DNA from: CAZHJA01 sp964532865
Lineage (GTDB): Bacteria; Patescibacteriota; Microgenomatia; UBA1406; GWC2-37-13
NCBI GenBank assembly: GCA_964532865.1
Contig: CAZHJA010000031.1
Location: 1-10,343, forward strand
DNA length: 10,343 bases
Reading direction: 5' to 3'
Shown here: in pieces, positions 1 to 6,289 of the stretch
How the letters are laid out: the number at the start of each line of letters is the position of its first letter
Numbering within the stretch: position 1 is the first letter of the stretch
Translations under genes and position numbers: made by a program
The notes under the pieces: generated by a model
Database searches by the model: none
The model's input: only the letters and a program-made list of their open reading frames with translations
Told to the model about the DNA's origin: nothing

Positions 1-125
1 TAATCTAAAAACTAAAATTTTCCGTTATTAGACACACAAAATGACACTTAAACTTACAATATACATATATTAACCTCAATAATAAGATTTATTATAAGAA
101 ATTATTTTTGGATTTAATAAAAATA

Positions 126-134
126 TGATACTAT
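126..134 (+). promoter_or_regulatory. Extended -10 promoter, leaderless type, for the gene at 140
   Basis: TGATACTAT (TG, one base, then TACTAT) lies five bases before the ATG at 140. With usual -10 to start-site spacing, transcription would begin at or next to that ATG, giving a leaderless mRNA. Two other plus-strand genes here (3077 and 8490) have the same arrangement. No good -35 is seen upstream, as expected for an extended -10. Inferred from sequence only. Confidence 0.45.
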
Positions 135-139
135 TTTGC

Positions 140-403
140 ATGAGTAAATGTGAAGTATATAAAATAAATAATAAAGGGCTTGAAGCAAGGATAAACGCTC
201 CATCTTTTTCTCTATCTATAGTTTGCGCTGCTATTATATCTTTTCATAATCTTAAATCAAATGTACGTTTTGGCTTTCTCTCTCACGGTTCAACAATCCA
301 TTCTAATGTAACAATTAAGTTTAAAGGTCCGTATTGGAATACACTCGAAAGTGAAGAAGAAATAATAATTAAAACTGGAGAAACAGTGGCTCTTAGAAAT
401 TAA
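140..403 (+). CDS. Small protein of unknown function (87 aa)
   Basis: I do not recognise this protein. From the chosen start it is 87 residues, mixed hydrophobic and polar. A moderately hydrophobic stretch at about residues 22-35 (SFSLSIVCAAII) is too weak to call a membrane helix. The second half alternates beta-like strands (VTIKFKGPYW, EEIIIKTGETVAL) and may be a small beta domain. The frame is also open from an ATG at 125. I prefer the ATG at 140 because an extended -10 (TGATACTAT) overlaps the upstream ATG and sits five bases before 140, matching other genes here. No Shine-Dalgarno sequence is visible. It is convergent with the next gene, 46 bp between the two stops. A short sampled stretch is about 33% G+C, close to the housekeeping genes. 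The open frame, promoter and tight packing support a real gene; the function is unknown. Confidence 0.5.
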   Translation: MSKCEVYKINNKGLEARINAPSFSLSIVCAAIISFHNLKSNVRFGFLSHGSTIHSNVTIKFKGPYWNTLESEEEIIIKTGETVALRN

Positions 404-449
404 TACATGGTCGTTCATGACAAATAACTCTCTTTTAACTTAACATGTC

Positions 450-749
450 TTAACAACCTATTTTTTGTTTATAAAATGCTCCTTGAAGGAGGAATAATTT
501 ACCCCTAGCCCCCTCTATTGATTCTCTGCATAAAGGGCAAAGTGTTGAAAACATCGCATTAATTAAAACATTATTCCTTCCATATTTTTCCTCAGCAAGT
601 TCTGGAGTCTTGAACTCGCCTAACACGCGTGGTTTTTGTTGTTCAAACATAAAGGCTTGGTTATAAACCACAACCCAAGTATGGCCGTATGTTTCCCAAA
701 GTCCACCACAACAAGGCAATACAACACATTTAGGAACTTCCCTTCCCAT
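450..749 (-). CDS. Small cysteine-rich protein of unknown function (99 aa)
   Basis: I do not recognise this protein. From the ATG at 749 it has 99 residues, with cysteines at 8, 13, 14, 71, 74 and 99. The CxxxxCC near the N-terminus and CPLC at 71-74 could together bind a metal or form a treble-clef or zinc-ribbon-like fold; that is inference. The frame stays open to an ATG at 806, but that codon lies inside the neighbouring insertion sequence, so the longer N-terminus (MQLIQYF...) is an artefact of the insertion. The start at 749 is further supported by a well-formed promoter (TTGTAT, 17 bp, TATAAT) ending nine bases upstream. A sampled 60-base line is 43% G+C, against 22-35% in sampled alaS and secA lines, which may indicate a different origin. 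Before the insertion it was divergent from the gene now at 3077, with 57 bp between their starts. Confidence 0.6.
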   Translation of the reverse strand: MGREVPKCVVLPCCGGLWETYGHTWVVVYNQAFMFEQQKPRVLGEFKTPELAEEKYGRNNVLINAMFSTLCPLCRESIEGARGKLFLLQGAFYKQKIGC

Positions 750-758
750 ATGGAGCGT

Positions 759-787
759 ATTATACAATAGATTTGTAATAAATACAA
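759..787 (-). promoter_or_regulatory. Sigma70-type promoter for the cysteine-rich gene
   Basis: On the minus strand, TTGTAT (787-782) is followed by a 17-bp spacer and TATAAT (764-759), then nine bases to the ATG at 749. The predicted transcript has almost no leader. The promoter ends one base from the target-site repeat of the insertion sequence, so it remains intact despite the insertion. Confidence 0.55.
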
Positions 788-1713
788 AATATTGTATAAG
801 TTGCATACATATGAGACTCTGGAGGTAAAATTTTTAACAGATAATTAACCGGTGTAATATTATTTAAACTTTTATGAACTCGCTTAGTATTGTACCAGAC
901 TAAATAATCAATAAGACGAGAGTTAAATTCATTTAAGCTCTCAAGAGCGTATTCTTGATTCCCTTCAATAAATTCTTCATTTAAGGTTCTATTGGCTCTT
1001 TCAACATAACCATTGATCTTAGGACATCTAGGATAGATAAATAAGTGTTTAATCTCTTCTCTTTTAAGGTAATCGTCAAAGTCTCCCATAAACTCAAGAC
1101 CGTTATCTGTTTGAATGGTATGGATTTTATTTAAGATTGGATAGACCAATTCCAATTTCTTCATAAAGTCTAAGCTGTTTTGACTATTAAGTCGAGTGTA
1201 CCCATAGGAGAATTGAAACTTTGAATTAACGTCTACTGCATTGAAAATATATAGCTTGATTCCATGGATAAACTTTACAATAGTATCAATCTCAATGTAG
1301 CCAAAACCTGTTGGCTTAGGAGATCTTTTGACTTTATGCTTGTAGCTTAATTTAGCCTTAGAATGACGATGAAGCGGATTATGATAAATTCTTCTTGCTT
1401 TGTGATAGAGATTATGACGTTTGATAACCTTGCCTATTGTTGATTCTGAGATTGAATTAATATTCTCCTTTAAACAATATTCATCAAGTAAAGGCTTAAT
1501 CTTCTCTTTACCTAAATGTCCATATTTTCCCCTTAAAGATTTAATAAACTCAATTATTCTAAAGTCTGTATTCATGACTCTTTTTCTTTTAGGAGAGCGG
1601 GAGCGTGGTATTAAACTACTAAGTTCTCTTGCGTGAGTTATTAAGAATTTTCTTCCATCGATAGATGGTTGCTTTGGAGATACTAAAAGCATCTTTGGTT
1701 GCTTTGGTGCCAT
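760..1713 (-). CDS. IS copy 1 DDE transposase ORF (integrase catalytic core)
   Basis: The open frame has 317 codons. It carries an rve/DDE integrase core with the triad visible as D143 (YIEIDT), D203 (IQTDNGLEF) and E238 (INGYVERANR), followed by the typical NTKRVHKSLNNITPVNYL tail. There are 34 residues between the last two acids, as in DD(35)E transposases. The first 30 or so codons, up to HARE, overlap the HTH ORF and look like an out-of-frame shadow of it. Family-like protein begins at LSSLIPRSRSPKRKR (around 1623), so the natural product is probably a fusion with the HTH ORF through a +1 shift; separate initiation at Met47 (1575) is another possibility. There is no stop codon inside the IS: the frame passes through the terminal repeat and ends at 760 in host DNA, giving a different C-terminus (CIYYKSIV) from copy 2. 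Confidence 0.85.
   Translation of the reverse strand: MAPKQPKMLLVSPKQPSIDGRKFLITHARELSSLIPRSRSPKRKRVMNTDFRIIEFIKSLRGKYGHLGKEKIKPLLDEYCLKENINSISESTIGKVIKRHNLYHKARRIYHNPLHRHSKAKLSYKHKVKRSPKPTGFGYIEIDTIVKFIHGIKLYIFNAVDVNSKFQFSYGYTRLNSQNSLDFMKKLELVYPILNKIHTIQTDNGLEFMGDFDDYLKREEIKHLFIYPRCPKINGYVERANRTLNEEFIEGNQEYALESLNEFNSRLIDYLVWYNTKRVHKSLNNITPVNYLLKILPPESHMYATYTIFCIYYKSIV
788..792. repeat. Target-site duplication, left copy (AATAT)
   Basis: Five-base AATAT immediately outside the TG end of the first element. The identical pentamer occurs between the two elements and after the second, as expected for a 5-bp target duplication. Confidence 0.8.
793..818. repeat. Terminal inverted repeat, copy 1, distal (3') end
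   Basis: A 26-base end beginning TGTATAAGTTGC. It pairs with the other end of the element (1896-1922) over about 27 positions, with two mismatches and one single-base gap. Confidence 0.8.
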
Positions 1714-1873
1714 ACTTGTTATGGAACTTAATAACCTGAAGCCTAAGTTGAGCTGTTTGGGAATTATTAAATGACAAAATAGATTGAATTGATTTTCTCA
1801 TCCGTCCATTATACAAGGGTGTACCAACAAACAAATCCTGATAAGAAGTTGAGACTCCAATTGATCCTTTCAT
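1619..1873 (-). CDS. IS copy 1 helix-turn-helix ORF (transposase N-terminal part)
   Basis: An 84-residue ORF from the ATG at 1873; a TTG at 1885 is an in-frame alternative. Residues from about AQLRLQVIKFHNKYG to ISKATIYRWKKIL form a helix-turn-helix like the DNA-binding N-terminus of IS481/IS3-type transposases. The frame ends in two consecutive TAG codons just where, in related single-chain transposases, the protein would continue into the SRSPKR linker and DDE domain. The DDE frame lies one base downstream (+1), not the -1 relation usual for programmed shifting in IS3 elements. This is either an unusual +1 recoding site or a frameshift already present when the element duplicated. Confidence 0.75.
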   Translation of the reverse strand: MKGSIGVSTSYQDLFVGTPLYNGRMRKSIQSILSFNNSQTAQLRLQVIKFHNKYGTKATKDAFSISKATIYRWKKILNNSRKRT

Positions 1874-1895
1874 AGTATAAATCAAATACCCTTAA

Positions 1896-1922
1896 AGTCT
1901 CATATGTATCGTAACTTATTCA
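1896..1922. repeat. Terminal inverted repeat, copy 1, transposase-proximal end
   Basis: A 27-base end finishing CTTATTCA. Read in reverse complement it begins TGAATAAGTTACG and then matches ATACATATGAGACT at the opposite end exactly. Confidence 0.8.
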
Positions 1923-2848
1923 AATATTGTATAAGTTGCATACATATGAGACTCTGGAGGTAAAATTTTTAACAGATAATTAACCGGTGTAATATTATTT
2001 AAACTTTTATGAACTCGCTTAGTATTGTACCAGACTAAATAATCAATAAGACGAGAGTTAAATTCATTTAAGCTCTCAAGAGCGTATTCTTGATTCCCTT
2101 CAATAAATTCTTCATTTAAGGTTCTATTGGCTCTTTCAACATAACCATTGATCTTAGGACATCTAGGATAGATAAATAAGTGTTTAATCTCTTCTCTTTT
2201 AAGGTAATCGTCAAAGTCTCCCATAAACTCAAGACCGTTATCTGTTTGAATGGTATGGATTTTATTTAAGATTGGATAGACCAATTCCAATTTCTTCATA
2301 AAGTCTAAGCTGTTTTGACTATTAAGTCGAGTGTACCCATAGGAGAATTGAAACTTTGAATTAACGTCTACTGCATTGAAAATATATAGCTTGATTCCAT
2401 GGATAAACTTTACAATAGTATCAATCTCAATGTAGCCAAAACCTGTTGGCTTAGGAGATCTTTTGACTTTATGCTTGTAGCTTAATTTAGCCTTAGAATG
2501 ACGATGAAGCGGATTATGATAAATTCTTCTTGCTTTGTGATAGAGATTATGACGTTTGATAACCTTGCCTATTGTTGATTCTGAGATTGAATTAATATTC
2601 TCCTTTAAACAATATTCATCAAGTAAAGGCTTAATCTTCTCTTTACCTAAATGTCCATATTTTCCCCTTAAAGATTTAATAAACTCAATTATTCTAAAGT
2701 CTGTATTCATGACTCTTTTTCTTTTAGGAGAGCGGGAGCGTGGTATTAAACTACTAAGTTCTCTTGCGTGAGTTATTAAGAATTTTCTTCCATCGATAGA
2801 TGGTTGCTTTGGAGATACTAAAAGCATCTTTGGTTGCTTTGGTGCCAT
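1916..2848 (-). CDS. IS copy 2 DDE transposase ORF (integrase catalytic core)
   Basis: This ORF matches the copy 1 DDE ORF through ...ATYTIF, with the same DDE triad (D143, D203, E238). It has 310 codons because, after leaving copy 2, the frame crosses the AATAT spacer and meets a TAA in the abutting end of copy 1 (TGAATAAG). The stop is therefore supplied by the neighbouring element. As in copy 1, productive translation probably needs fusion to the HTH ORF by a +1 shift near 2755-2770. Confidence 0.85.
   Translation of the reverse strand: MAPKQPKMLLVSPKQPSIDGRKFLITHARELSSLIPRSRSPKRKRVMNTDFRIIEFIKSLRGKYGHLGKEKIKPLLDEYCLKENINSISESTIGKVIKRHNLYHKARRIYHNPLHRHSKAKLSYKHKVKRSPKPTGFGYIEIDTIVKFIHGIKLYIFNAVDVNSKFQFSYGYTRLNSQNSLDFMKKLELVYPILNKIHTIQTDNGLEFMGDFDDYLKREEIKHLFIYPRCPKINGYVERANRTLNEEFIEGNQEYALESLNEFNSRLIDYLVWYNTKRVHKSLNNITPVNYLLKILPPESHMYATYTIFE
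1923..1927. repeat. AATAT spacer between the tandem IS copies
   Basis: The five bases separating the two elements are identical to the outer target repeats, so the spacer is a third copy of the target site. Confidence 0.85.
1928..1953. repeat. Terminal inverted repeat, copy 2, distal (3') end
   Basis: The same 26 bases as at 793-818. It faces the proximal end of copy 1 across the 5-bp spacer, so two IS ends abut as in the junctions of IS circles and tandem dimers. Confidence 0.8.
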
Positions 2849-3008
2849 ACTTGTTATGGAACTTAATAACCTGAAGCCTAAGTTGAGCTGTTTGGGAATT
2901 ATTAAATGACAAAATAGATTGAATTGATTTTCTCATCCGTCCATTATACAAGGGTGTACCAACAAACAAATCCTGATAAGAAGTTGAGACTCCAATTGAT
3001 CCTTTCAT
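2754..3008 (-). CDS. IS copy 2 helix-turn-helix ORF (transposase N-terminal part)
   Basis: Identical in protein sequence to the HTH ORF of copy 1: 84 residues from the ATG at 3008, with an alternative TTG at 3020. The HTH lies in the second half (ISKATIYRWKKIL). It ends in tandem TAG codons and overlaps the DDE ORF by 95 bp in the +1 frame. The same frame relation in both copies shows that it predates the duplication. Confidence 0.75.
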   Translation of the reverse strand: MKGSIGVSTSYQDLFVGTPLYNGRMRKSIQSILSFNNSQTAQLRLQVIKFHNKYGTKATKDAFSISKATIYRWKKILNNSRKRT

Positions 3009-3030
3009 AGTATAAATCAAATACCCTTAA

Positions 3031-3057
3031 AGTCTCATATGTATCGTAACTTATTCA
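3031..3057. repeat. Terminal inverted repeat, copy 2, transposase-proximal end
   Basis: The same 27 bases as at 1896-1922, ending CTTATTCA. It is next to the right-hand AATAT target repeat. Confidence 0.8.
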
Positions 3058-3062
3058 AATAT
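3058..3062. repeat. Target-site duplication, right copy (AATAT)
   Basis: AATAT immediately after the second element. Its last T also forms the T of the TG dinucleotide in the extended -10 of the next gene, so duplication of the target restored that motif. Confidence 0.8.
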
Positions 3063-3070
3063 GATATTAT
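3062..3070 (+). promoter_or_regulatory. Extended -10 promoter, leaderless type, for the gene at 3077
   Basis: TGATATTAT is followed by six bases and the ATG at 3077, so transcription should begin at the start codon. In the uninterrupted sequence, rebuilt by deleting the two elements and two target copies, TTGTAA at 773-778 would stand 16 bp upstream of TATTAT as a -35. The insertion has moved it more than 2 kb away. The IS end now at the -35 position shows no TTGACA-like match. Confidence 0.5.
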
Positions 3071-3076
3071 ACAAAC

Positions 3077-3358
3077 ATGACTGAAGCTTTAGTGTCTACA
3101 GAGCAAAAAGGAGTTATTAATGATGAGGGCATCGTTGATGAAGACAATCCTTCTCTTACTGTGCTTGGTTCAGATGCGAATAGTCCATGTTGGCGTGTTA
3201 CTCACTCACCAGAAGAAAATATTGTAGAACTCACAGCTCGTAACGTTTCATCTTGGGCTTTATTTCTAAGACGAAAAATTCTTCCTGGTAAAGAAGCTAC
3301 AGATACACAAGGAGATAAGACAATTAAGGTTGAACATAAAAAAGCAGAGCAGATATAA
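3077..3358 (+). CDS. Small acidic protein of unknown function (93 aa)
   Basis: I do not recognise this protein. It is 93 residues with an acidic N-terminal third (GIVDEDNPSLTVLGSD), a central segment around SPCWRVTHSPEENIVEL and VSSWALFLRRKILPG (two tryptophans, possibly a small beta domain), and a charged C-terminal tail (KVEHKKAEQI). There is one cysteine and no signal peptide or membrane helix. The start is the first ATG after a leaderless-type extended -10. No Shine-Dalgarno sequence is seen. A sampled line is 43% G+C, like the cysteine-rich gene with which it was divergent before the insertion; the two may share an origin. It is convergent with secA, 84 bp between the stops. Confidence 0.6.
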   Translation: MTEALVSTEQKGVINDEGIVDEDNPSLTVLGSDANSPCWRVTHSPEENIVELTARNVSSWALFLRRKILPGKEATDTQGDKTIKVEHKKAEQI

Positions 3359-3442
3359 ATTACTGCATACCGTTAAATCTTTAAAATAATACTATTTTCA
3401 ACTTCCTCATTAAATAAATATTCTCTTTTAGTTTAGCCTATT

Positions 3443-6244
3443 CTAATCAGGCCAATGGCATTTTTTATACTTTTTCCCACTTCCACACCAGCACGGATCA
3501 TTTCTTCCAATCTTTCTTCTTTTATTGTCTTCTGGAGTAATAACTCTAAATCCATCTACTGCTTTTGGAGGTTCTTCTTGTTTCTGTACTTTATCAGAAG
3601 GAGGAGGAGAAGAAACTTCTTGCACCTGTTTTTTTTCTTTCTGCTTTGTAAATGGATCCACAGAAGAAGCAGATTGAAACATTAATTGATGTTGCTCTTG
3701 CTGCTGAGAAACTTGCCTTTGAACTTTCTCTACTTCTACATTAAATACTCTTCTGACTGCTTCAAAATTCATAGTCTGCAATAATTTTTCAAACATACTA
3801 AATGCCTCATTTTTGTATTCAACTAAAGGATCCATTTGAGCATGAGCTCTTAAATTTATTCCTTCTCTCAAATCATCAATTGCAGTTAAATGTTCTGTCC
3901 AAAAGCTTTCTATTGTTGAAAGAAAAATAGACCTTGCAATTGTAGACCATACTTCGCTTCCAATTTTTTCTTCTTTAGAACGTAAATCTGCTTCACATTT
4001 TTTATTTAATTTTTCTATTAATCCTTGAATATTTTTTGAAGAAAAATATGATTTAATATCTTTGCTTTTTATAGAAGGAATAATTAGACCAATATCTTTA
4101 GACAATCTATCAATATCCTCATCACTTTGAACTTGTTCTAATGAAGCATAATTTGTTACTAATTGATTAACTTCCTGTTTGGTTATATTAAGAATTGTTT
4201 TTCTAAATTCAGTTTTATTTTTTTCTGGAAGTATAAGTATTTTTCTTCTTAATGCATATATAATTTCCCTTTGTTTATTTAACACATCGTCATAATCAAC
4301 CAAGTGTTTTCTAATATCAAAATTAAATCCTTCAACTTTTACCTGTGACTGCTCTATTGCTTTTGAAACCATTGAGTGAGTAAGAGGTTGATCCTCAGGA
4401 AAATTGAAAAATGTCATAAGCTTTGATATTTGATCTCCACCAAATATTCTCATTAAATCATCTTCAAGTGAAACAAAAAACCTTGTTTCTCCTGGATCCC
4501 CCTGCCTTCCAGATCTTCCTCTTAGCTGATTATCAATTCTTCTTGATTCATGGCGTTCAGTCCCTATTACATAAAGCCCTTTTAACTTTACAACTTCATC
4601 ATGCTCTTTCTGCCAATCTTTTTTTGCATTATAATACTGCTCTTTTAATTTCTTATCGCTCATATCTGTTTCATATCTATCTGGAGGCTGTCCGCCTAAA
4701 ACAATATCAACTCCCCTTCCAGCCATATTTGTTGCAATGGTAATAGCTCCTTTTTTTCCAGCTTGTGCAATAATTTGAGCTTCTCTTATGTGATTTTTTG
4801 CATTTAAAAGTTCATGAGGGACTGCCTTTTGTTTTAAAAGACTAGATAAATATTCATTTTTTTCAATAGAAGAAGTTCCAACTAGAACTGGCCTTCCTTT
4901 TTTGTAACTTTCAGCAATATCTTCTACTACTGCATTAAATTTTCCTTTTTCTTTTTTATAAATCATATCTGGATGATCTTCTCTGCTTTTTGGCTTATGT
5001 GTTGGAATTACAATTACATCAGTTTTATAGATTTTATTAAACTCCTCAGCTTCAGTAGCGGCAGTACCAGTCATACCAGCAAGCTTCTCATACATCCTAA
5101 AGTAATTCTGAAGAGAAACAGTGGCTAGTGTTTTAGATTCTCTTTGAATATTTACTCCTTCTTTTGCTTCAATTGCCTGATGCAGTCCTTCTGAAAACCT
5201 TCTTCCCTGAAGAAGCCTTCCTGTAAACTCATCAACAATAATTACTTCTCCTCCCTTTACAATATATTCTTTATCAATTTTAAAAAGAGTATTTGCTTTT
5301 AAAGCTGCCTCTACATGAAACAATGTATCAAAATTTTTTTCATAAATATTATCAACCCCAAGCATTGTTTCAATATGTTTTATTCCTTCTTCTGTAAGAT
5401 TTGCTGTTCTTAGCTTTTCATCAATAACATAGTCTTTCTCTGGCTTTAGTTGTTTTACAATTGATGCATATTTATAATATTTGGATGTGTCTTCTTCATA
5501 TGGAGAAGAAATAATATGTGGAGTTCTTGCCTCATCAATTAAAACAGAATCTGCTTCATCAATAATTGCAAAATGAAATCCTTTTTGTACTAATAATTTT
5601 GGACTTTTAGCCATATTATCTCGCAAATAATCAAAACCAAATTCACTATTTATTCCATATGTAATATCAGCCTCATAAGCCTCTTGTCTTGAAACTGGCT
5701 TAATATGTGCAAGCCTCCAGTCTTGTGCGTCTTTATCCTCATGCTTTGGGTCAAAAATATATGACTCGTCTGAAATAATGGCAGAAGTTGATAGCCCTAA
5801 GAAATGAAATACTGCACCCATCCACCCGCAGTCCCTTCGAGCAAGGTAATCATTTACAGTAACCAAGTGAACTCCTTTTTCAGTTAAAGCATTTAAATAC
5901 ATTGAACAAGTTGCAGATAGTGTTTTTCCTTCTCCTGTTTTTTGCTCTACTATTTTACCTTCATGAAGAGCAATAGCAGCTATAATTTGAACGTCATAAT
6001 GCCTTTCTCCAAGTACTCTTCTTGCAGCTTCTCTTGTAAGAGCAAATGAAAGGGGAAGAATTTCATCTAATGTTTTTTCTTTTGATTTTATTTGTTTTTT
6101 AAGCTCGCTTGTTTTTTTTGCAAACTCTTCATCTTTTAAATCACGCACAACATCTTCTAATGCATTAATCTCATCTACTTTCTTTTGCAATCTGTTTATT
6201 TCTTTTTGATTATAATCAAAGTATTTTTTAAATATTCCAAACAT
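3443..6244 (-). CDS. secA: Preprotein translocase ATPase SecA (933 aa)
   Basis: SecA is the ATPase motor that pushes unfolded preproteins through the SecYEG channel at the cytoplasmic membrane. The protein is complete. Walker A is QKTGEGKT (GEGKT at 104-108), preceded by LGERHYDVQ. Walker B is IIDEAD (229-232), followed by SVLIDEARTPHIIS. MTGTA, then TNMAGRGVDI and QLRGRSGRQGDPG, mark the second nucleotide-binding fold. The helical scaffold shows FWTEHLTAIDDLREGINLR. A low-complexity Gln/Lys/Pro linker leads to the C-terminal zinc motif CWCGSGKKYKKCHW (C918, C920, C929, H930). At 933 aa it is slightly longer than the E. coli protein (901). It is last in a minus-strand cluster, 45 bp after a gene for an exported beta-rich protein, with only a weak promoter candidate of its own. 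The start (MFGIFKKYFD) matches usual SecA N-termini. Confidence 0.98.
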   Translation of the reverse strand: MFGIFKKYFDYNQKEINRLQKKVDEINALEDVVRDLKDEEFAKKTSELKKQIKSKEKTLDEILPLSFALTREAARRVLGERHYDVQIIAAIALHEGKIVEQKTGEGKTLSATCSMYLNALTEKGVHLVTVNDYLARRDCGWMGAVFHFLGLSTSAIISDESYIFDPKHEDKDAQDWRLAHIKPVSRQEAYEADITYGINSEFGFDYLRDNMAKSPKLLVQKGFHFAIIDEADSVLIDEARTPHIISSPYEEDTSKYYKYASIVKQLKPEKDYVIDEKLRTANLTEEGIKHIETMLGVDNIYEKNFDTLFHVEAALKANTLFKIDKEYIVKGGEVIIVDEFTGRLLQGRRFSEGLHQAIEAKEGVNIQRESKTLATVSLQNYFRMYEKLAGMTGTAATEAEEFNKIYKTDVIVIPTHKPKSREDHPDMIYKKEKGKFNAVVEDIAESYKKGRPVLVGTSSIEKNEYLSSLLKQKAVPHELLNAKNHIREAQIIAQAGKKGAITIATNMAGRGVDIVLGGQPPDRYETDMSDKKLKEQYYNAKKDWQKEHDEVVKLKGLYVIGTERHESRRIDNQLRGRSGRQGDPGETRFFVSLEDDLMRIFGGDQISKLMTFFNFPEDQPLTHSMVSKAIEQSQVKVEGFNFDIRKHLVDYDDVLNKQREIIYALRRKILILPEKNKTEFRKTILNITKQEVNQLVTNYASLEQVQSDEDIDRLSKDIGLIIPSIKSKDIKSYFSSKNIQGLIEKLNKKCEADLRSKEEKIGSEVWSTIARSIFLSTIESFWTEHLTAIDDLREGINLRAHAQMDPLVEYKNEAFSMFEKLLQTMNFEAVRRVFNVEVEKVQRQVSQQQEQHQLMFQSASSVDPFTKQKEKKQVQEVSSPPPSDKVQKQEEPPKAVDGFRVITPEDNKRRKIGRNDPCWCGSGKKYKKCHWPD

Positions 6245-6247
6245 AAT

Positions 6248-6275
6248 ATAGTAAGTTTAACAATTAAAGTCTCAA
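6248..6275 (-). promoter_or_regulatory. Possible secA promoter in the 45-bp gap
   Basis: On the minus strand, TTGAGA (6275-6270), a 16-bp spacer and TACTAT (6253-6248) lie just before the secA ATG at 6244. The -35 matches five of six consensus bases. The -10 is only three bases from the ATG, closer than at the other leaderless candidates here, so it may be chance in AT-rich DNA. secA may simply be read from the upstream operon. Confidence 0.3.
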
Positions 6276-6289
6276 AATAACAATGTCTA

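Larger units (their letters stand above)
793..1922 (-). mobile_element. Insertion sequence copy 1 (IS481/IS3-like, DDE transposase), 1130 bp
   Basis: A complete element bounded by imperfect terminal inverted repeats that start TGTATAAG and TGAATAAG, and by 5-bp AATAT target repeats. It encodes, leftward, a helix-turn-helix ORF and an rve-type DDE integrase ORF in a different frame. The TG...CA ends, length and DDE domain fit the IS481/IS3 group. IS481 elements normally carry one ORF and IS3 elements two ORFs linked by a -1 shift; here the two frames are joined by +1, so the family is left open. Transcription points towards the cysteine-rich gene at 450-749. Confidence 0.88.
1928..3057 (-). 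mobile_element. Insertion sequence copy 2, 1130 bp, same orientation
   Basis: The second complete element has the same ends, ORFs and orientation as copy 1 and begins after only five spacer bases. It is followed by AATAT and then, 14 bases later, the start codon of the gene at 3077. Its terminus now forms the DNA upstream of that gene's -10 element. The apparent identity of the copies implies a very recent duplication. Confidence 0.88.
788..3062. repeat. Tandem direct duplication of a 1135-bp unit (IS plus 5-bp target repeat)
   Basis: The block reads AATAT-IS-AATAT-IS-AATAT with a repeat period of exactly 1135 bp (1130-bp element plus 5-bp spacer). All corresponding ORF coordinates in the two halves differ by 1135, and their translated proteins are identical apart from the C-terminal run-out of the DDE ORF into different flanks. 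I saw no base difference between the copies, though I did not align every base. Both elements face left. Confidence 0.9.

Noticed and set aside
41..73. Ten-codon ATG frame in the left edge region as a leader peptide
   Set aside because: No regulatory structure or codon pattern supports it. The first 124 bases otherwise hold only AT-rich sequence with stops in several frames.
750..806. N-terminal extension of the cysteine-rich gene to an ATG at 806
   Set aside because: The ATG lies inside the IS terminal repeat and upstream of the native promoter, so the extension arose from the insertion and is unlikely to be native.
1421..1636. 71-codon plus-strand frame inside IS copy 1 (and its twin at 2556-2771)
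   Set aside because: Antisense to the DDE transposase in both copies, with no recognisable protein features or start signal; a shadow frame.
788..3062. The direct repeats as a CRISPR or phage-type repeat array
   Set aside because: The repeat unit is a whole transposase-coding IS with inverted ends and target duplications, with no short spacered repeats and no cas genes.
3383..3398. AAAATA-ATAC-TATTTT inverted repeat between the convergent stops as a terminator
   Set aside because: The stem is six A-T pairs only and too weak for an intrinsic terminator; expected by chance in AT-rich DNA.
4423..4743. Plus-strand frame within secA, and another at 3455-3685
   Set aside because: Both are antisense to conserved SecA motifs and show no independent coding evidence.
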